Origin: Aliamphritea ceti
GTDB taxonomy: Bacteria > Pseudomonadota > Gammaproteobacteria > Pseudomonadales > Balneatricaceae
Direction: 5' to 3'
Length of the DNA: 64,000 nucleotides
Assembly: GCF_024347215.1 (NCBI RefSeq)
Contig: NZ_AP025282.1
Location: 868,001 to 932,000 of the forward strand
Both the position numbers and the translations under genes were made by a program. Position 1 is the stretch's first letter. The number at the start of each line of letters is the position of its first letter. The notes below the pieces were generated by a model, which worked only from the letters and a program-made list of their open reading frames with translations, did not search any database and had not been told where the DNA came from. Positions 34,395 to 43,557 of the stretch are shown here, one piece after another.

Positions 34395-35804
34395 TCAGGC
34401 TTTTTTAGGTTTACGTGGAATGCCAAGTTTCTGACGACGTTCCCACAGGCATTTACGGCTAATGCCTAATTTTTTTGCTAATGCTGTTTCACTCATACCT
34501 TCTTGGTTATCGAGCACAAAGCGCTGAAAATAATCATCAAGTGACAGGTTCTGCTGATCTTGGCGGTTACTATCATTAGCAGCTGAGTTAATTGCCGTTG
34601 GCATGCTGTTTTTGTGGGTTGCTACAAAATTAGTTTCCAGCGATGCCAGTGAGTCGACTTCTAGGTCGAGGCCAAGTAAGTCAGTGTCTATGAAGTCGCC
34701 ATCAGCCAGAATGACTGCGCGTTCTACAGCGTTTTGTAATTCACGTACATTGCCTGGCCAACGGTAGTGCAGCATGGTCTGGCTAGCGTGGTGAGAGAAT
34801 TTTAAATTGGACTTGTTATTTTTACTGCCGCTGTTGCGTAGAAATTGCTGAGCAATATCGAGAATATCCTGACCACGATCTTTCAGTGGTGGCATATGTA
34901 ACTCCATTACATAAAGACGGTAGTACAGGTCTTCACGAAACAGGCCCTGCTTGGCCATTGCTTTCAGATTTCTGTGGGTTGCAGCAACAAGGCGAACGTC
35001 AACTTGCTTGGAGTTGACCGCACCTACTCGACGTATTTCGCCTTCCTGAAGAAAACGTAATAAACGCGCCTGAGCTTCCAAAGGCAGTTCACCTATTTCA
35101 TCAAGAAACAATGTGCCGCCATTGGCTGCTTCAATTAAACCGCTACGGCTGGTGTCAGCACCAGTGAAGGCACCTTTTTCGTGACCGAACAGCTCAGACT
35201 CAATTAATGTGTCAGGTATAGATGCACAGTTTACCGAAATCATCGGTGCATTTGCGCGGGGGCTTTGCTGATGGATTTCCCGTGCAGTGAGTTCTTTACC
35301 CGTTCCTGATTCACCTTGTATCAAAACAGTTGCGTTGGTTTTTGCTACTTTACTTAACCGTTTGAATAGTTCCAGCATGGGAGCGCTGTTACCGGTTATA
35401 GTGTTTTGTGAAGGTTGGGGTTCAGAGTCTTTGCTTTCAGAGTTTGATGGCTTAGCTGTTCGTTGCAGAATATTTGCAACGGAGGCTAGCATCTCTTCGT
35501 GGTCGAATGGTTTAGCGATGTAATCAACGGCACCAAGTTTCATGGCGTCTACAGCAGAGCGTAAGCTTGCATAGCTGGTCATGATTAATACCGGAACCTG
35601 GTTTGCGAGTGTGATCAGATCAGTTCCGGGTGCGCCTGGTAATCGCAGGTCACTGATGATCAGGTCGAATGATTCCAGGTTGTTTTCGCTGGTTGCCTGA
35701 TCGACTGATGCCGCATCGGCGACATCATAGTCATTTTTTTCGAGCAGTCGTCGTAATGCAGAGCGGATAATGCTCTCATCTTCAACTATCAGAATACGGC
35801 TCAT
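34395..35804 (-). CDS. cbrB: Sigma-54-dependent response regulator CbrB
   Basis: NtrC-family activator of the CbrAB carbon/nitrogen balance system. The 469-residue product has a receiver domain (1-115; phospho-Asp in LIISDLRLPG) and an AAA+ domain (about 140-375) with GESGTGKE Walker A. The sigma-54-contacting GAFTGA and the Walker B segment GGTLFLDEIGELP follow. A C-terminal Fis-type helix-turn-helix (ETALAKKLGISRKCLWERRQ) completes it. Identity as CbrB rests on the cbrA-cbrB-pcnB-folK-panB-panC gene order shared with Pseudomonas. Its likely main target is the RNA just downstream. Confidence 0.9.
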   Translation of the reverse strand: MSRILIVEDESIIRSALRRLLEKNDYDVADAASVDQATSENNLESFDLIISDLRLPGAPGTDLITLANQVPVLIMTSYASLRSAVDAMKLGAVDYIAKPFDHEEMLASVANILQRTAKPSNSESKDSEPQPSQNTITGNSAPMLELFKRLSKVAKTNATVLIQGESGTGKELTAREIHQQSPRANAPMISVNCASIPDTLIESELFGHEKGAFTGADTSRSGLIEAANGGTLFLDEIGELPLEAQARLLRFLQEGEIRRVGAVNSKQVDVRLVAATHRNLKAMAKQGLFREDLYYRLYVMELHMPPLKDRGQDILDIAQQFLRNSGSKNNKSNLKFSHHASQTMLHYRWPGNVRELQNAVERAVILADGDFIDTDLLGLDLEVDSLASLETNFVATHKNSMPTAINSAANDSNRQDQQNLSLDDYFQRFVLDNQEGMSETALAKKLGISRKCLWERRQKLGIPRKPKKA

Positions 35805-35846
35805 CTGGTTTACCTTTTTGCCTGTGTCTTGAGTTCCTGCATGGAA

Positions 35847-38762
35847 TTACGCACTGCTTTCCGTGGCAGGAATAGGTAAGGTGATAACCACCTGTGTGCC
35901 TTTATTCTGTTTGTTGTTGGCGGGGCTAACGATATTAATACTACCATAATGCTCAATGATGATGTTATAGACCAAAGATAGTCCAAGACCTGTACCTTTA
36001 TCCGGATCTTTGGTGGTAAAAAACGGTTCGAATATTTTTGCCTGGTGTTCTGCTGAGATACCACTGCCCTGATCCGTCACACGGATAACGATAGAACCTT
36101 CTTCATAAGCTGCATCAATACAAATCTCATCCTGCTCACCAGAGGCATCGCTGGCATTGTTCAGTAGATTAACAAACACTTGAAGTAATCTCTGTGGATC
36201 ACCACTGATTAGCATGTCTGTCGGTGTTTCATTCATGAAGCTGATTTGTTTACTGCGGGTATCCAGTGAAACCAAATGGATGGCTTCACCTATCAGTTCA
36301 TGCAGATTTAACGATGAGTGTGCTTCCTGTTCTTCTCCTTGTCCGGTATGTGCAAAGCGGACCAGAGACTGCACTATGCGGGTAATACGCTTGGTTTGAG
36401 TCAATATTTGCTGTCCGGTTTCAAGTACTGGTTCACTGTCAGTTTCCAGTTTTAAGTTCTGCGCTAGGCAGGCAATACCTGTTACCGGGTTACCTACTTC
36501 ATGGGCAACACCTGCAGCGAAGCGGCCGATTGATGCAAGGCGTTCACTGTGAGATAGCTTATTAACTAACGTTTGATGTTCTGTTTCGTCTTCGACCAGA
36601 ATAACTGCTGAGTCAGTGTCATGCGCGAGGCTGGCTTTGTGCAGACTAAACCAGTGTTCGTGGTTATCGAATATTAAACGCTGGGATAACAGGTGAGCGC
36701 CTTCTTCAAGGGCGAAGTTGTGCAACAAGTCTGCCCAGGGATTTGGCAGTTCATCCAGAGTTTTACCTAATACCTGAGAGTGCGGCAGTTCAGTCAGTAG
36801 CTCCATCTCTGCATTCCAGAGAATAATTTTCCCCTGGTCGTCAAGAGAACAGGCTCCAATAGGCAGCTTTTGAAGGGTGCTGCGGTGGTGGCGACGAAGG
36901 TTGTCCAATTCAGCAGCCAGGCCGGTTAGCTTGGCGTGGTAGGTTTCCAGCTGGTTTTCCAGCAAGTTTACGTCGCGGGTTTTAAAGGTGTCGGAAACCT
37001 GGCTGCTGGCGGGTCGGAGTAAAGAGGCAGCTTCAATAGGACCAAGCAGACCACTGAGGTTATTTTCAATCTGCACATGTAAGCGCAACAAGTTAACGGG
37101 TGAAAGTCTGTTATTGGCCAGGTCGAGTTCATGCAAGGCAGCATTTACTTCCCGATAAGCAGCGGATCGTCCTAATCGTGGGGTAAGCAGATTGATGTAC
37201 TGATCACTGTCTTTAATGGTTAGTTGAGGCGCTGATAGCTGCTGCGGCGCTGAAACCAGACAAGCGCTGGCAGCCTGGAACTCTTCCGGTGAGTTATCCA
37301 GCAATACCGAGAGTAAGACAAAAACAAAAATATTGGCGACCAACGAATACATAGCTGCCTGATGCCACTCACGTATCTCTGGATAAGAGAGCAAGAAACT
37401 GCTGCTGTCGAAGCCGTTAAACAGTGGTGCCAACATAGTCACCAGCCAGATACTCATGCCTGCAATCACACCGCCAATGAAGCCAATACGGTTTGCTGAT
37501 GCCCAGAAAAGTGTTGCGATAACACCGGGCAGAAATTGTAAAAAAGCAATGAAGGCAATAGTACCCAGTAAGTGCAGGTCGTGTTGTTTACCTATGTTGA
37601 TGTAAAAAAAGTAGCTGCCAAGCATCAGAGTAATGATCAGACTGCGGCGTAACCAGAGTAACCAGGAATAAAAACGTTGGGTTTTTGGCGCGGGTAATAA
37701 CGGCAGAATCAGATGGTTTTGTAGCATTGAAGCCATAGATACTGTCGCGACAATAATGATTCCGCTGGCAGCCGCCAGGCCGCCAATAAATGCCAGCATG
37801 GTGAGGAATTCAGACTGAATGCCAATACCCAAATGCAGAATCAAAAATTCTGGATCGTTGGCTAACTGCAGTTTCATGCCAGCCCAAAGAATAGGGGGGA
37901 TTGCGAGTGCCAGTAGTAACAAATACAAAGGCACGCCCCAGCTGGCTTTATAAAGGCTTTCTGAAGATGTGTTTTCCGTGAAAATCATATGGAACATATG
38001 TGGCATCACAATGGCTGCTGCAAAAAAGCTCAGAAGCATGGTGCGCCAAGTATCGCTGTCCAGTGGTGTGTAGAAGGTTTCTAACACCACAGGTTGTAAC
38101 TCAAACCATTCATTGAGGCCGGTTGGTCCGCCAAGAATGTCAAAGAACGCATAGAGACCAATGCCGCCCAGGGCAATTAACTTGAACAATGAGCTGGTAG
38201 CCATCGCAACTACCAGGCCCGCATGGCGGTGTTTCAATGAAGGGTAACGGGCACCGAAGAGAATAGAGAACAGTGCGATGATGCTGCAAAAGCCCAGTGC
38301 AATTCTGTTTGAAGAAAAGTTACTGCTGAGAATATGCAGGGAGTCCGCGACAGCCTGAATTTGAATTGAAATTAGCGGTAGGGTCGCAATCACCGTCATC
38401 AGTGCAGTCAGTGTGCCTGCTCCGGCAGAGCGAAACCTGAAAGCAAATAAATCAGCTAATGAACTTAGCTGATTCTTGCGGGTTATTCGCAGTATCGGAA
38501 TGAGAATAAGTGGTGCGAGAAAGAAGGCCGCACTGGCGCCAAGATAAGAAGCCAGAAAGCTATAGCCGGATTGCTGAGCAAGCCCGAATGTTCCATAAAA
38601 CGTCCAGGCGCTTGCATAGATGCCCAGTGACAGAACATACGTAAGAGGGTGGCGAATAATACGGCGTGGAATCCAGCCCCGTTCGGTGATGTAAGCAGCG
38701 CCAAATAATAATGTCAGGAACGTGATACCGGCAATCAGCAGGTCGTTAAAGTTAAAACTCAT
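35847..38762 (-). CDS. cbrA: Sensor histidine kinase CbrA with SLC5-type transporter domain
   Basis: Large (about 971 residues) membrane kinase. The first ~500 residues are a sodium:solute symporter-like domain with about 13 membrane helices. A linker, a PAS domain (about 625-740; IGACSLDDQGKIILWNAEMELL) and a HisKA domain (GVAHEVGNPVTGI) follow. The HATPase has N (NLLNNASDA), G1 (DQGSGI), F (FEPFFTT) and G2 (GTGLGLSL) boxes. In Pseudomonas CbrA senses or transports histidine and signals carbon status. I use the ATG at 38762, with AAGGA upstream, over one at 38795. It overlaps the short gene cbrX. Confidence 0.9.
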   Translation of the reverse strand: MSFNFNDLLIAGITFLTLLFGAAYITERGWIPRRIIRHPLTYVLSLGIYASAWTFYGTFGLAQQSGYSFLASYLGASAAFFLAPLILIPILRITRKNQLSSLADLFAFRFRSAGAGTLTALMTVIATLPLISIQIQAVADSLHILSSNFSSNRIALGFCSIIALFSILFGARYPSLKHRHAGLVVAMATSSLFKLIALGGIGLYAFFDILGGPTGLNEWFELQPVVLETFYTPLDSDTWRTMLLSFFAAAIVMPHMFHMIFTENTSSESLYKASWGVPLYLLLLALAIPPILWAGMKLQLANDPEFLILHLGIGIQSEFLTMLAFIGGLAAASGIIIVATVSMASMLQNHLILPLLPAPKTQRFYSWLLWLRRSLIITLMLGSYFFYINIGKQHDLHLLGTIAFIAFLQFLPGVIATLFWASANRIGFIGGVIAGMSIWLVTMLAPLFNGFDSSSFLLSYPEIREWHQAAMYSLVANIFVFVLLSVLLDNSPEEFQAASACLVSAPQQLSAPQLTIKDSDQYINLLTPRLGRSAAYREVNAALHELDLANNRLSPVNLLRLHVQIENNLSGLLGPIEAASLLRPASSQVSDTFKTRDVNLLENQLETYHAKLTGLAAELDNLRRHHRSTLQKLPIGACSLDDQGKIILWNAEMELLTELPHSQVLGKTLDELPNPWADLLHNFALEEGAHLLSQRLIFDNHEHWFSLHKASLAHDTDSAVILVEDETEHQTLVNKLSHSERLASIGRFAAGVAHEVGNPVTGIACLAQNLKLETDSEPVLETGQQILTQTKRITRIVQSLVRFAHTGQGEEQEAHSSLNLHELIGEAIHLVSLDTRSKQISFMNETPTDMLISGDPQRLLQVFVNLLNNASDASGEQDEICIDAAYEEGSIVIRVTDQGSGISAEHQAKIFEPFFTTKDPDKGTGLGLSLVYNIIIEHYGSINIVSPANNKQNKGTQVVITLPIPATESSA

Positions 38763-38928
38763 TACGGCGATAGTTCCTTTCCAATAGCACAGCAATAATG
38801 ATTAACACGGCCCAGAGAATGAAAGGTCTGTACCAGGGGGTGTCATGTTCCTGCCACCATTCCATCAGGGCTGGGGAGAGTAAGTACACGCCAACGACGA
38901 ATACCAGCATTAATCGGTATAACTGCAT
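38752..38928 (-). CDS. cbrX: CbrX-like small membrane protein
   Basis: A 58-codon frame beginning MQLYRLMLVFVVGVYLL and ending RNYRRNEF. It has two hydrophobic helices (about residues 5-22 and 37-50) flanking an acidic/aromatic stretch (MEWWQEHDTPWYRPF). AGAGAG precedes its ATG at a suitable distance. Its last 11 bases overlap the cbrA start, implying coupled translation. Pseudomonads have a comparable small gene, cbrX, in the same place. The function is not established; size, topology and position point to an accessory of CbrA. Confidence 0.78.
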   Translation of the reverse strand: MQLYRLMLVFVVGVYLLSPALMEWWQEHDTPWYRPFILWAVLIIIAVLLERNYRRNEF

Positions 38929-38976
38929 ATCAGTCTCTCTTTGCCTGCCGGGTTTTAGGGTAAAGCAGGCTGCGGT

Positions 38977-39858
38977 TCAGGGTTGCCAGATAATTGTAGA
39001 TTGTGCCGGAACCTGGTTAATCTGCCAGTGTTGGATGGCCCAGGCAAGGATATCTTCTTTATTACTGTCTGCCAGGTCAGTTGGTGGCTGCTGGCCAAGA
39101 AAGTTAAGTGCCGCCAGTAATTGAGGCACTGGCTCATCGTCTAAAGCCTGAGCGAATGTTTGCTTGCTGAGTTTTTGGCCTTGTAGATTTCCCGCAACAG
39201 GTATGTGTGCGTATGCGGGGATAGGTAAATTGAGGCGTCGTTGCAGCTGTAATTGTTTGGGGGTTGAATCAAGAAGATCAGAGCCGCGTACTATGTGACT
39301 TATCTGCTGTACGGCATCGTCCAGTACAACGGCTAGCTGATAGGCAAAAAAACCATCCCGACGATAAAGGACAAAGTCTTCGCTGCAAAAGGCTGGTTGT
39401 TGTCCCTGAATACGATCTTTGAATTGGGCATCAACTGGATTTGTTGCTGCAGGTACGAAGCAACGTATTGCACAGCCGTTGGTTTCAGCAGGCAAGTGTT
39501 CCCGGCAATAGTTATCGTAAAGGTTGCTGCCACTGCGCTGGCGCAATTGCTGTCTTGAACAGTTGCAATAATAAGCATTCTGATTTGTGATCAGCTGCTC
39601 CAGACTTTCCCGGTAAAAATTATGCCGCTTACTTTGATATATAACTTCGCCGTCCCAGGTAAAGCCAAAGTTTTCCAGGCAATGCAAAATGGCAGTGCTG
39701 GCGCCGGCTATTTCTCTTGGGGGGTCCAGGTCTTCAATACGAACAAGCCATTTGCCTTGGTGATGTCGAGCATCAAGATAGCTAGCCAGGGCGGCAAGCA
39801 GGGAACCAAAGTGCAGGGGGCCAGTGGGTGAGGGCGCAAAACGTCCGATATAGGTCAT
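38977..39858 (-). CDS. gluQRS: Glutamyl-Q tRNA(Asp) synthetase
   Basis: GluQRS attaches glutamate to queuosine at position 34 of tRNA-Asp. The product (293 residues) is a truncated GluRS catalytic domain with GRFAPSPTGPLHFGSLLAAL (HIGH-like), a zinc site (YYCNCSRQQL and DNYCREH) and the KMSKS-like QKLSKQTF. I start at the ATG complementary to 39856-39858; 31 upstream in-frame residues are not family-like. It lies 38 bases after dksA, the conserved dksA-gluQRS pair. Confidence 0.95.
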   Translation of the reverse strand: MTYIGRFAPSPTGPLHFGSLLAALASYLDARHHQGKWLVRIEDLDPPREIAGASTAILHCLENFGFTWDGEVIYQSKRHNFYRESLEQLITNQNAYYCNCSRQQLRQRSGSNLYDNYCREHLPAETNGCAIRCFVPAATNPVDAQFKDRIQGQQPAFCSEDFVLYRRDGFFAYQLAVVLDDAVQQISHIVRGSDLLDSTPKQLQLQRRLNLPIPAYAHIPVAGNLQGQKLSKQTFAQALDDEPVPQLLAALNFLGQQPPTDLADSNKEDILAWAIQHWQINQVPAQSTIIWQP

Positions 39859-39896
39859 AAACGCTCGTGGCCGGCGGAAGCCGGCCACAGAGGGAA

Positions 39897-40325
39897 TCAG
39901 ATGCCCAATTGTTTTTCTTTGATCTCTGCAAGTGTTTTGCAGTCGATACAAAGTGTCGCAGTTGGACGGGCTTCCAAACGGCGGATGCCAATCTCAACGC
40001 CACAGGCATTACAGTAACCGTAGTCATCTTCATCGATGGTATCCATGGCTTTGCCGATCTTATTGATCAGCTTACGCTCACGGTCACGGGTACGTAATTC
40101 CAGGCTAAATTCTTCTTCCTGGCTGGCGCGGTCACTAGGGTCGGCGAAGTTGGTCGCATCTTCTTGCAGATGATTGACCGTACGATCTACCTCTTCCATA
40201 AGTTCCTGCTTCCAGGCAAGAAGGATATTCCTGAAATGATCCTTTTGCGGCTCATTCATATATTCTTCGCCTTCCACAATTGGGTAAGGTTCGAAGTGTG
40301 TAAACTGTGTGTCTTGATTGGGCAT
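39897..40325 (-). CDS. dksA: RNA polymerase-binding transcription factor DksA
   Basis: DksA binds the RNA polymerase secondary channel and, with ppGpp, controls rRNA and amino-acid promoters. The 142-residue product has the coiled-coil with the functional tip DPSDRAS (D62, D65, A67, equivalent to E. coli D71, D74, A76). The EEEFSLELRTRDRERKL helix and a zinc finger (C105, C108, C126, C129) follow. The ATG at 40325 is chosen because MPNQDTQF fits relatives. Confidence 0.97.
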   Translation of the reverse strand: MPNQDTQFTHFEPYPIVEGEEYMNEPQKDHFRNILLAWKQELMEEVDRTVNHLQEDATNFADPSDRASQEEEFSLELRTRDRERKLINKIGKAMDTIDEDDYGYCNACGVEIGIRRLEARPTATLCIDCKTLAEIKEKQLGI

Positions 40326-40612
40326 ATCTCTGCCTCGCTTCTCGCTACCTACGCCGGCGGTAATAATCCTGATTTCTACCGGCACTTAATAATGTGATTA
40401 CGCAAATATAAACACAAGAATCAGAAGGGAGCTGACGTTACCAGAACCTTTCGGCTTAGGCCAGCCCTTACGACGAAAAATCATCTTAACGACATATAAT
40501 TGTAGATTCATATTGATATCAAAGCGTTGCTGATTTCTCACACTGGGTACTTTGTAGGCCTTAACAGTTGCAGGCTGAAGCGAAAAGTTCGCTTTCAGAT
40601 AGCATAATCCCC
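40326..40612. other. Divergent intergenic region between dksA and the aminotransferase
   Basis: About 290 bases with no convincing open frame. It should contain the dksA promoter on the minus strand and regulatory sites for both directions; none is clear enough to mark. Confidence 0.45.
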
Positions 40613-40640
40613 CTGTTTTATGATCACACTAAGGTATACT
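40613..40640 (+). promoter_or_regulatory. Possible promoter of the aminotransferase-sfsA pair
   Basis: TATACT at 40635-40640 is a good -10. CTGTTT at 40613-40618 is a weak -35 with 16 bases between. The start site would be near 40647, 36 bases before the ATG. Confidence 0.4.
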
Positions 40641-40682
40641 GCGCAGCATTCTTTTAGCCTGTTTATTGATGAGATTTTTCAG

Positions 40683-41843
40683 ATGAGCCAGTGGTCGGAC
40701 CGAGTCCGCGATATTGAGTCTTTTAAAGTAATGGAACTGCTTAAGCGCGCTAAGCAGCTGGATGCGCTAGGGCACGACGTAGTGCACATGGAAGCAGGGG
40801 AGCCTGACTTTGCTACAGCAGGTCCGATAGCAGAGGCCGGTATCACTGCAATTCAGAATGGCCATACTCAATACACCCCTTCTGGTGGGATTCCGGAGCT
40901 ACGTCATTTAATAGCAGAGCATTACGCAAATACCTACGGTCTGGATATTTCTCCTGAACGGGTACTGGTTACCTGTGGAGCTTCTGGCGCATTGCTTATG
41001 GTGTTCTCTTTATTAGCGAATCCGGGTCAGAAGTTTATGATGGCTGATCCCGGCTATCCATGTAACCGTCAGTTCTTACGGCTGGTCGAAGCGCGGGGGC
41101 AACTGGTGCCGGTAACCGCTGAAGATAATTTTCAGTTAACACCGGAACTGATAGAGCAGCACTGGCAAGCAGATACCGCAGGGATCCTGCTGGCATCACC
41201 TGCCAACCCAACTGGCAGCGTAGTACACCGGGACGAAATGGAGCTGATCTCGCAAACAGTGAAAACACTGGGCGGACATAGGGTCGTGGACGAGTTATAT
41301 CACGGACTGACATACGGCTGTAATGCACCGTCGATCCTTGAAGTGGATGCAGATGCTTTCGTACTCAATAGTTTTTCTAAGTATTTCGGTATGACTGGCT
41401 GGCGCCTTGGATGGACAGTAGTACCTGAAAACGCCGTAGCCGATATGGAAAAACTGGCGCAGAACCTGTTTATTTCACCACCTACTATTGCGCAACATGC
41501 CGCCTTAGCTGCATTTAAGCCGGAAACTTTAAGTATTCTTGAGCAACGTCGCCATGCGTTTAAAGAACGTCGTGATGTCTTAGTAGAAGGTTTGCGTGCG
41601 TTAGGCTTTGTTATTCCGCTAATGCCTGAAGGCGCTTTTTATGTGTATGCCGATGCATCTCGCTTTACCGATGATACTTTCTCGTTCTGCTGGGATTTGC
41701 TGGAAGAAGAGCATGTGGCGGTAACACCAGGTGTTGATTTTGGTACTCACCGGGCCAATGAGTTTATCCGTTTTTCTTATACAACCAGTGTTGAACAGAT
41801 CGAAAAAGCGCTGGAGCGACTTGCACGGCGGTTACAGTCATGA
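40683..41843 (+). CDS. Pyridoxal-phosphate class I/II aminotransferase
   Basis: Fold-type I PLP enzyme of the aspartate/alanine aminotransferase group. The product (386 residues) has EAGEPDFATAGP, the cofactor-phosphate region CGASGAL, SPANPTGSV, VDELYHGLTYG and the Schiff-base Lys in NSFSKYFGMTGWRLGW. Substrate cannot be assigned from sequence alone. The ATG at 40683 fits the family N-terminus; in-frame ATGs further up are not conserved. It overlaps sfsA by 4 bases (ATGA). Confidence 0.88.
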   Translation: MSQWSDRVRDIESFKVMELLKRAKQLDALGHDVVHMEAGEPDFATAGPIAEAGITAIQNGHTQYTPSGGIPELRHLIAEHYANTYGLDISPERVLVTCGASGALLMVFSLLANPGQKFMMADPGYPCNRQFLRLVEARGQLVPVTAEDNFQLTPELIEQHWQADTAGILLASPANPTGSVVHRDEMELISQTVKTLGGHRVVDELYHGLTYGCNAPSILEVDADAFVLNSFSKYFGMTGWRLGWTVVPENAVADMEKLAQNLFISPPTIAQHAALAAFKPETLSILEQRRHAFKERRDVLVEGLRALGFVIPLMPEGAFYVYADASRFTDDTFSFCWDLLEEEHVAVTPGVDFGTHRANEFIRFSYTTSVEQIEKALERLARRLQS

Positions 41844-42544
41844 AACTGGACAACATGCTCGAAGGGCGGCTTATTAAACGTTATAAGCGCTTCTTAGCGG
41901 ATATTGAATTGGATAATGGTCGTGAATTGACGGTGCATTGTCCAAATACAGGTTCGATGAAAAACTGTGCTGATCCGGGCAGCCGGGTATGGATTCAGGA
42001 TTCAGGCAATCTGAAGCGTAAGTACGTTTTTGGCTGGGAACTGGTTGAAGTCGAAGAACGTTATCTGGCGTGTATTAATACCGGCCGGGCTAATCATCTG
42101 GTACGTGAAGCAATTGAATCTGGCGTTATTGAAACGCTGCAGAACTATGGAACATTGCGTACAGAAGTTAAGTATGGTGCTGAGAACAGCCGTATTGATT
42201 TATTACTTCAGGATGAACACCGGGCTGACTGCTATGTGGAAGTAAAGAATGTAACGCTTTATGAAGGTGATGGACTGGGTACATTTCCGGATGCTGTGAC
42301 CACCCGGGGAGCCAAGCACTTAAGGGAGTTAATGGCTATGGTGGCTGAAGGTCATCGGGCAGTGTTGCTATTTTGTGTGCCGCATACTGGGATCGAAAGA
42401 GTTATGCCAGCAGATCATATTGATCCTGAATACGGGCAGTTACTGCGTGAAGCGGTTAATGCCGGTGTGGAAGTGATTGCTTATGGTGCGCATATTTCAG
42501 CCGACGAAGTAAAGCTGGTGCAGCAATTACCGGTCATACTTTGA
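41840..42544 (+). CDS. sfsA: DNA/RNA nuclease SfsA
   Basis: SfsA is a sugar-fermentation-stimulation protein with an OB-fold and a PD-(D/E)XK-like nuclease domain. The 234-residue product has MLEGRLIKRYKRFLADIEL, HCPNTGSMKNCADPGS, RIDLLLQDEHRADCYVEVKNVTLYEG and TTRGAKHLREL. It is translationally coupled to the preceding aminotransferase. In E. coli sfsA lies directly before dksA; here the pair diverges from dksA. Confidence 0.95.
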   Translation: MKLDNMLEGRLIKRYKRFLADIELDNGRELTVHCPNTGSMKNCADPGSRVWIQDSGNLKRKYVFGWELVEVEERYLACINTGRANHLVREAIESGVIETLQNYGTLRTEVKYGAENSRIDLLLQDEHRADCYVEVKNVTLYEGDGLGTFPDAVTTRGAKHLRELMAMVAEGHRAVLLFCVPHTGIERVMPADHIDPEYGQLLREAVNAGVEVIAYGAHISADEVKLVQQLPVIL

Positions 42545-42663
42545 TTCTGCATGTTAGCGAGATGCATTAGTCTTTATTAAATTAGCCTTATCTAATATTA
42601 TTGCGCCTTTGTATTCTGTTAAGTGAAACAGTGCTTACTGATATCGCTACAAAGGGGCAATGA

Positions 42664-43095
42664 ATGACCGCGATGATTATACCGGCACTGGCCGGTGGTT
42701 TACTGATTGGCATATGTGCGGTGTTGATGATGGCCTGGCTGGGACGTATCGCGGGTATTAGCGGTATTCTCTGGCAGGCTGTTAGCCAACCTTCACTTCT
42801 TCCCGGCGCCATTTGGCGTATTTTCTTTTTGGCAGGTCTCTTACTGGGCGCATGGCTAGTGCACCAGTTAATGGGACAGGCATTGCCTGCAGTTCCTGAA
42901 TCAGACACCTGGGTAATTATACTCGCCGGTCTGTTGGTTGGTTTTGGTGCACGGCTGGGTGCAGGTTGTACCAGCGGTCACGGAGTTTGTGGCATTGGCA
43001 GGTTGTCTAAGCGTTCACTGGTCGCGACAGTTGTCTTTGTTCTGGCAGCCATGTTGACGGTATTTATTATTTCGGTAATGGGGCACGTATTATGA
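42664..43095 (+). CDS. YeeE/YedE family membrane protein, first half
   Basis: 143-residue inner-membrane protein with about four helices and the family motif GARLGAGCTSGHGVCGIGRLSKRS, whose Cys residues are thought to handle sulfur compounds in TsuA/YeeE relatives. It forms an ATGA-overlapping pair with the next gene, as commonly found for split YeeE/YedE proteins. The likely role is uptake of thiosulfate-type or persulfide sulfur; the substrate is not determined here. Confidence 0.82.
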   Translation: MTAMIIPALAGGLLIGICAVLMMAWLGRIAGISGILWQAVSQPSLLPGAIWRIFFLAGLLLGAWLVHQLMGQALPAVPESDTWVIILAGLLVGFGARLGAGCTSGHGVCGIGRLSKRSLVATVVFVLAAMLTVFIISVMGHVL

Positions 43096-43541
43096 GAGTG
43101 CTTACTATGACGTGTTTTACCGAAGCGTCCTTAGCTTTGTTCTGTGGGGCGCTTTTTGGTGCCGGGCTGGCGCTCTCCGGAATGACGGACCCGGCCAATA
43201 TTATAGGCTTTCTGGATATTAGCGGAGACTGGAATCCACAGTTGGTATTTGTGCTGGCGGCAGCAGTAGGTACTTCTGTAGCAGGTTTTTACGGATTGCA
43301 AAAACGTTCTAAGCCCGTGTTTGCGCAACAGTTCCACTGGCCTGACGCAGCGTATATCGATTCGCGGCTAGTAAGTGGCGCAGTATTATTCGGAATAGGT
43401 TGGGGGCTTTATGGTTATTGCCCCGGACCAGCGCTTGCTGCACTGGTATATGGACAATCTCATACTGTTATCTTTGTTGTTTCGATGTTGGTGGGTATGC
43501 TGGCTTTTCAATTGCTACCAAAGCCACAAGCAAAGCCATAA
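43092..43541 (+). CDS. YeeE/YedE-like (DUF6691-type) membrane protein, second half
   Basis: 149-residue membrane protein with repeat motifs GAGLALSGMTDPANIIGFLDISGDW and GIGWGLYGYCPGPALAAL, typical of the second subunit of split YeeE/YedE transporters. The ATG at 43092 overlaps the previous stop; an internal ATG at 43107 is possible. The two products together match the full-length transporter fold. Confidence 0.82.
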   Translation: MRVLTMTCFTEASLALFCGALFGAGLALSGMTDPANIIGFLDISGDWNPQLVFVLAAAVGTSVAGFYGLQKRSKPVFAQQFHWPDAAYIDSRLVSGAVLFGIGWGLYGYCPGPALAALVYGQSHTVIFVVSMLVGMLAFQLLPKPQAKP

Positions 43542-43557
43542 AAAAAACAGCGTAACG

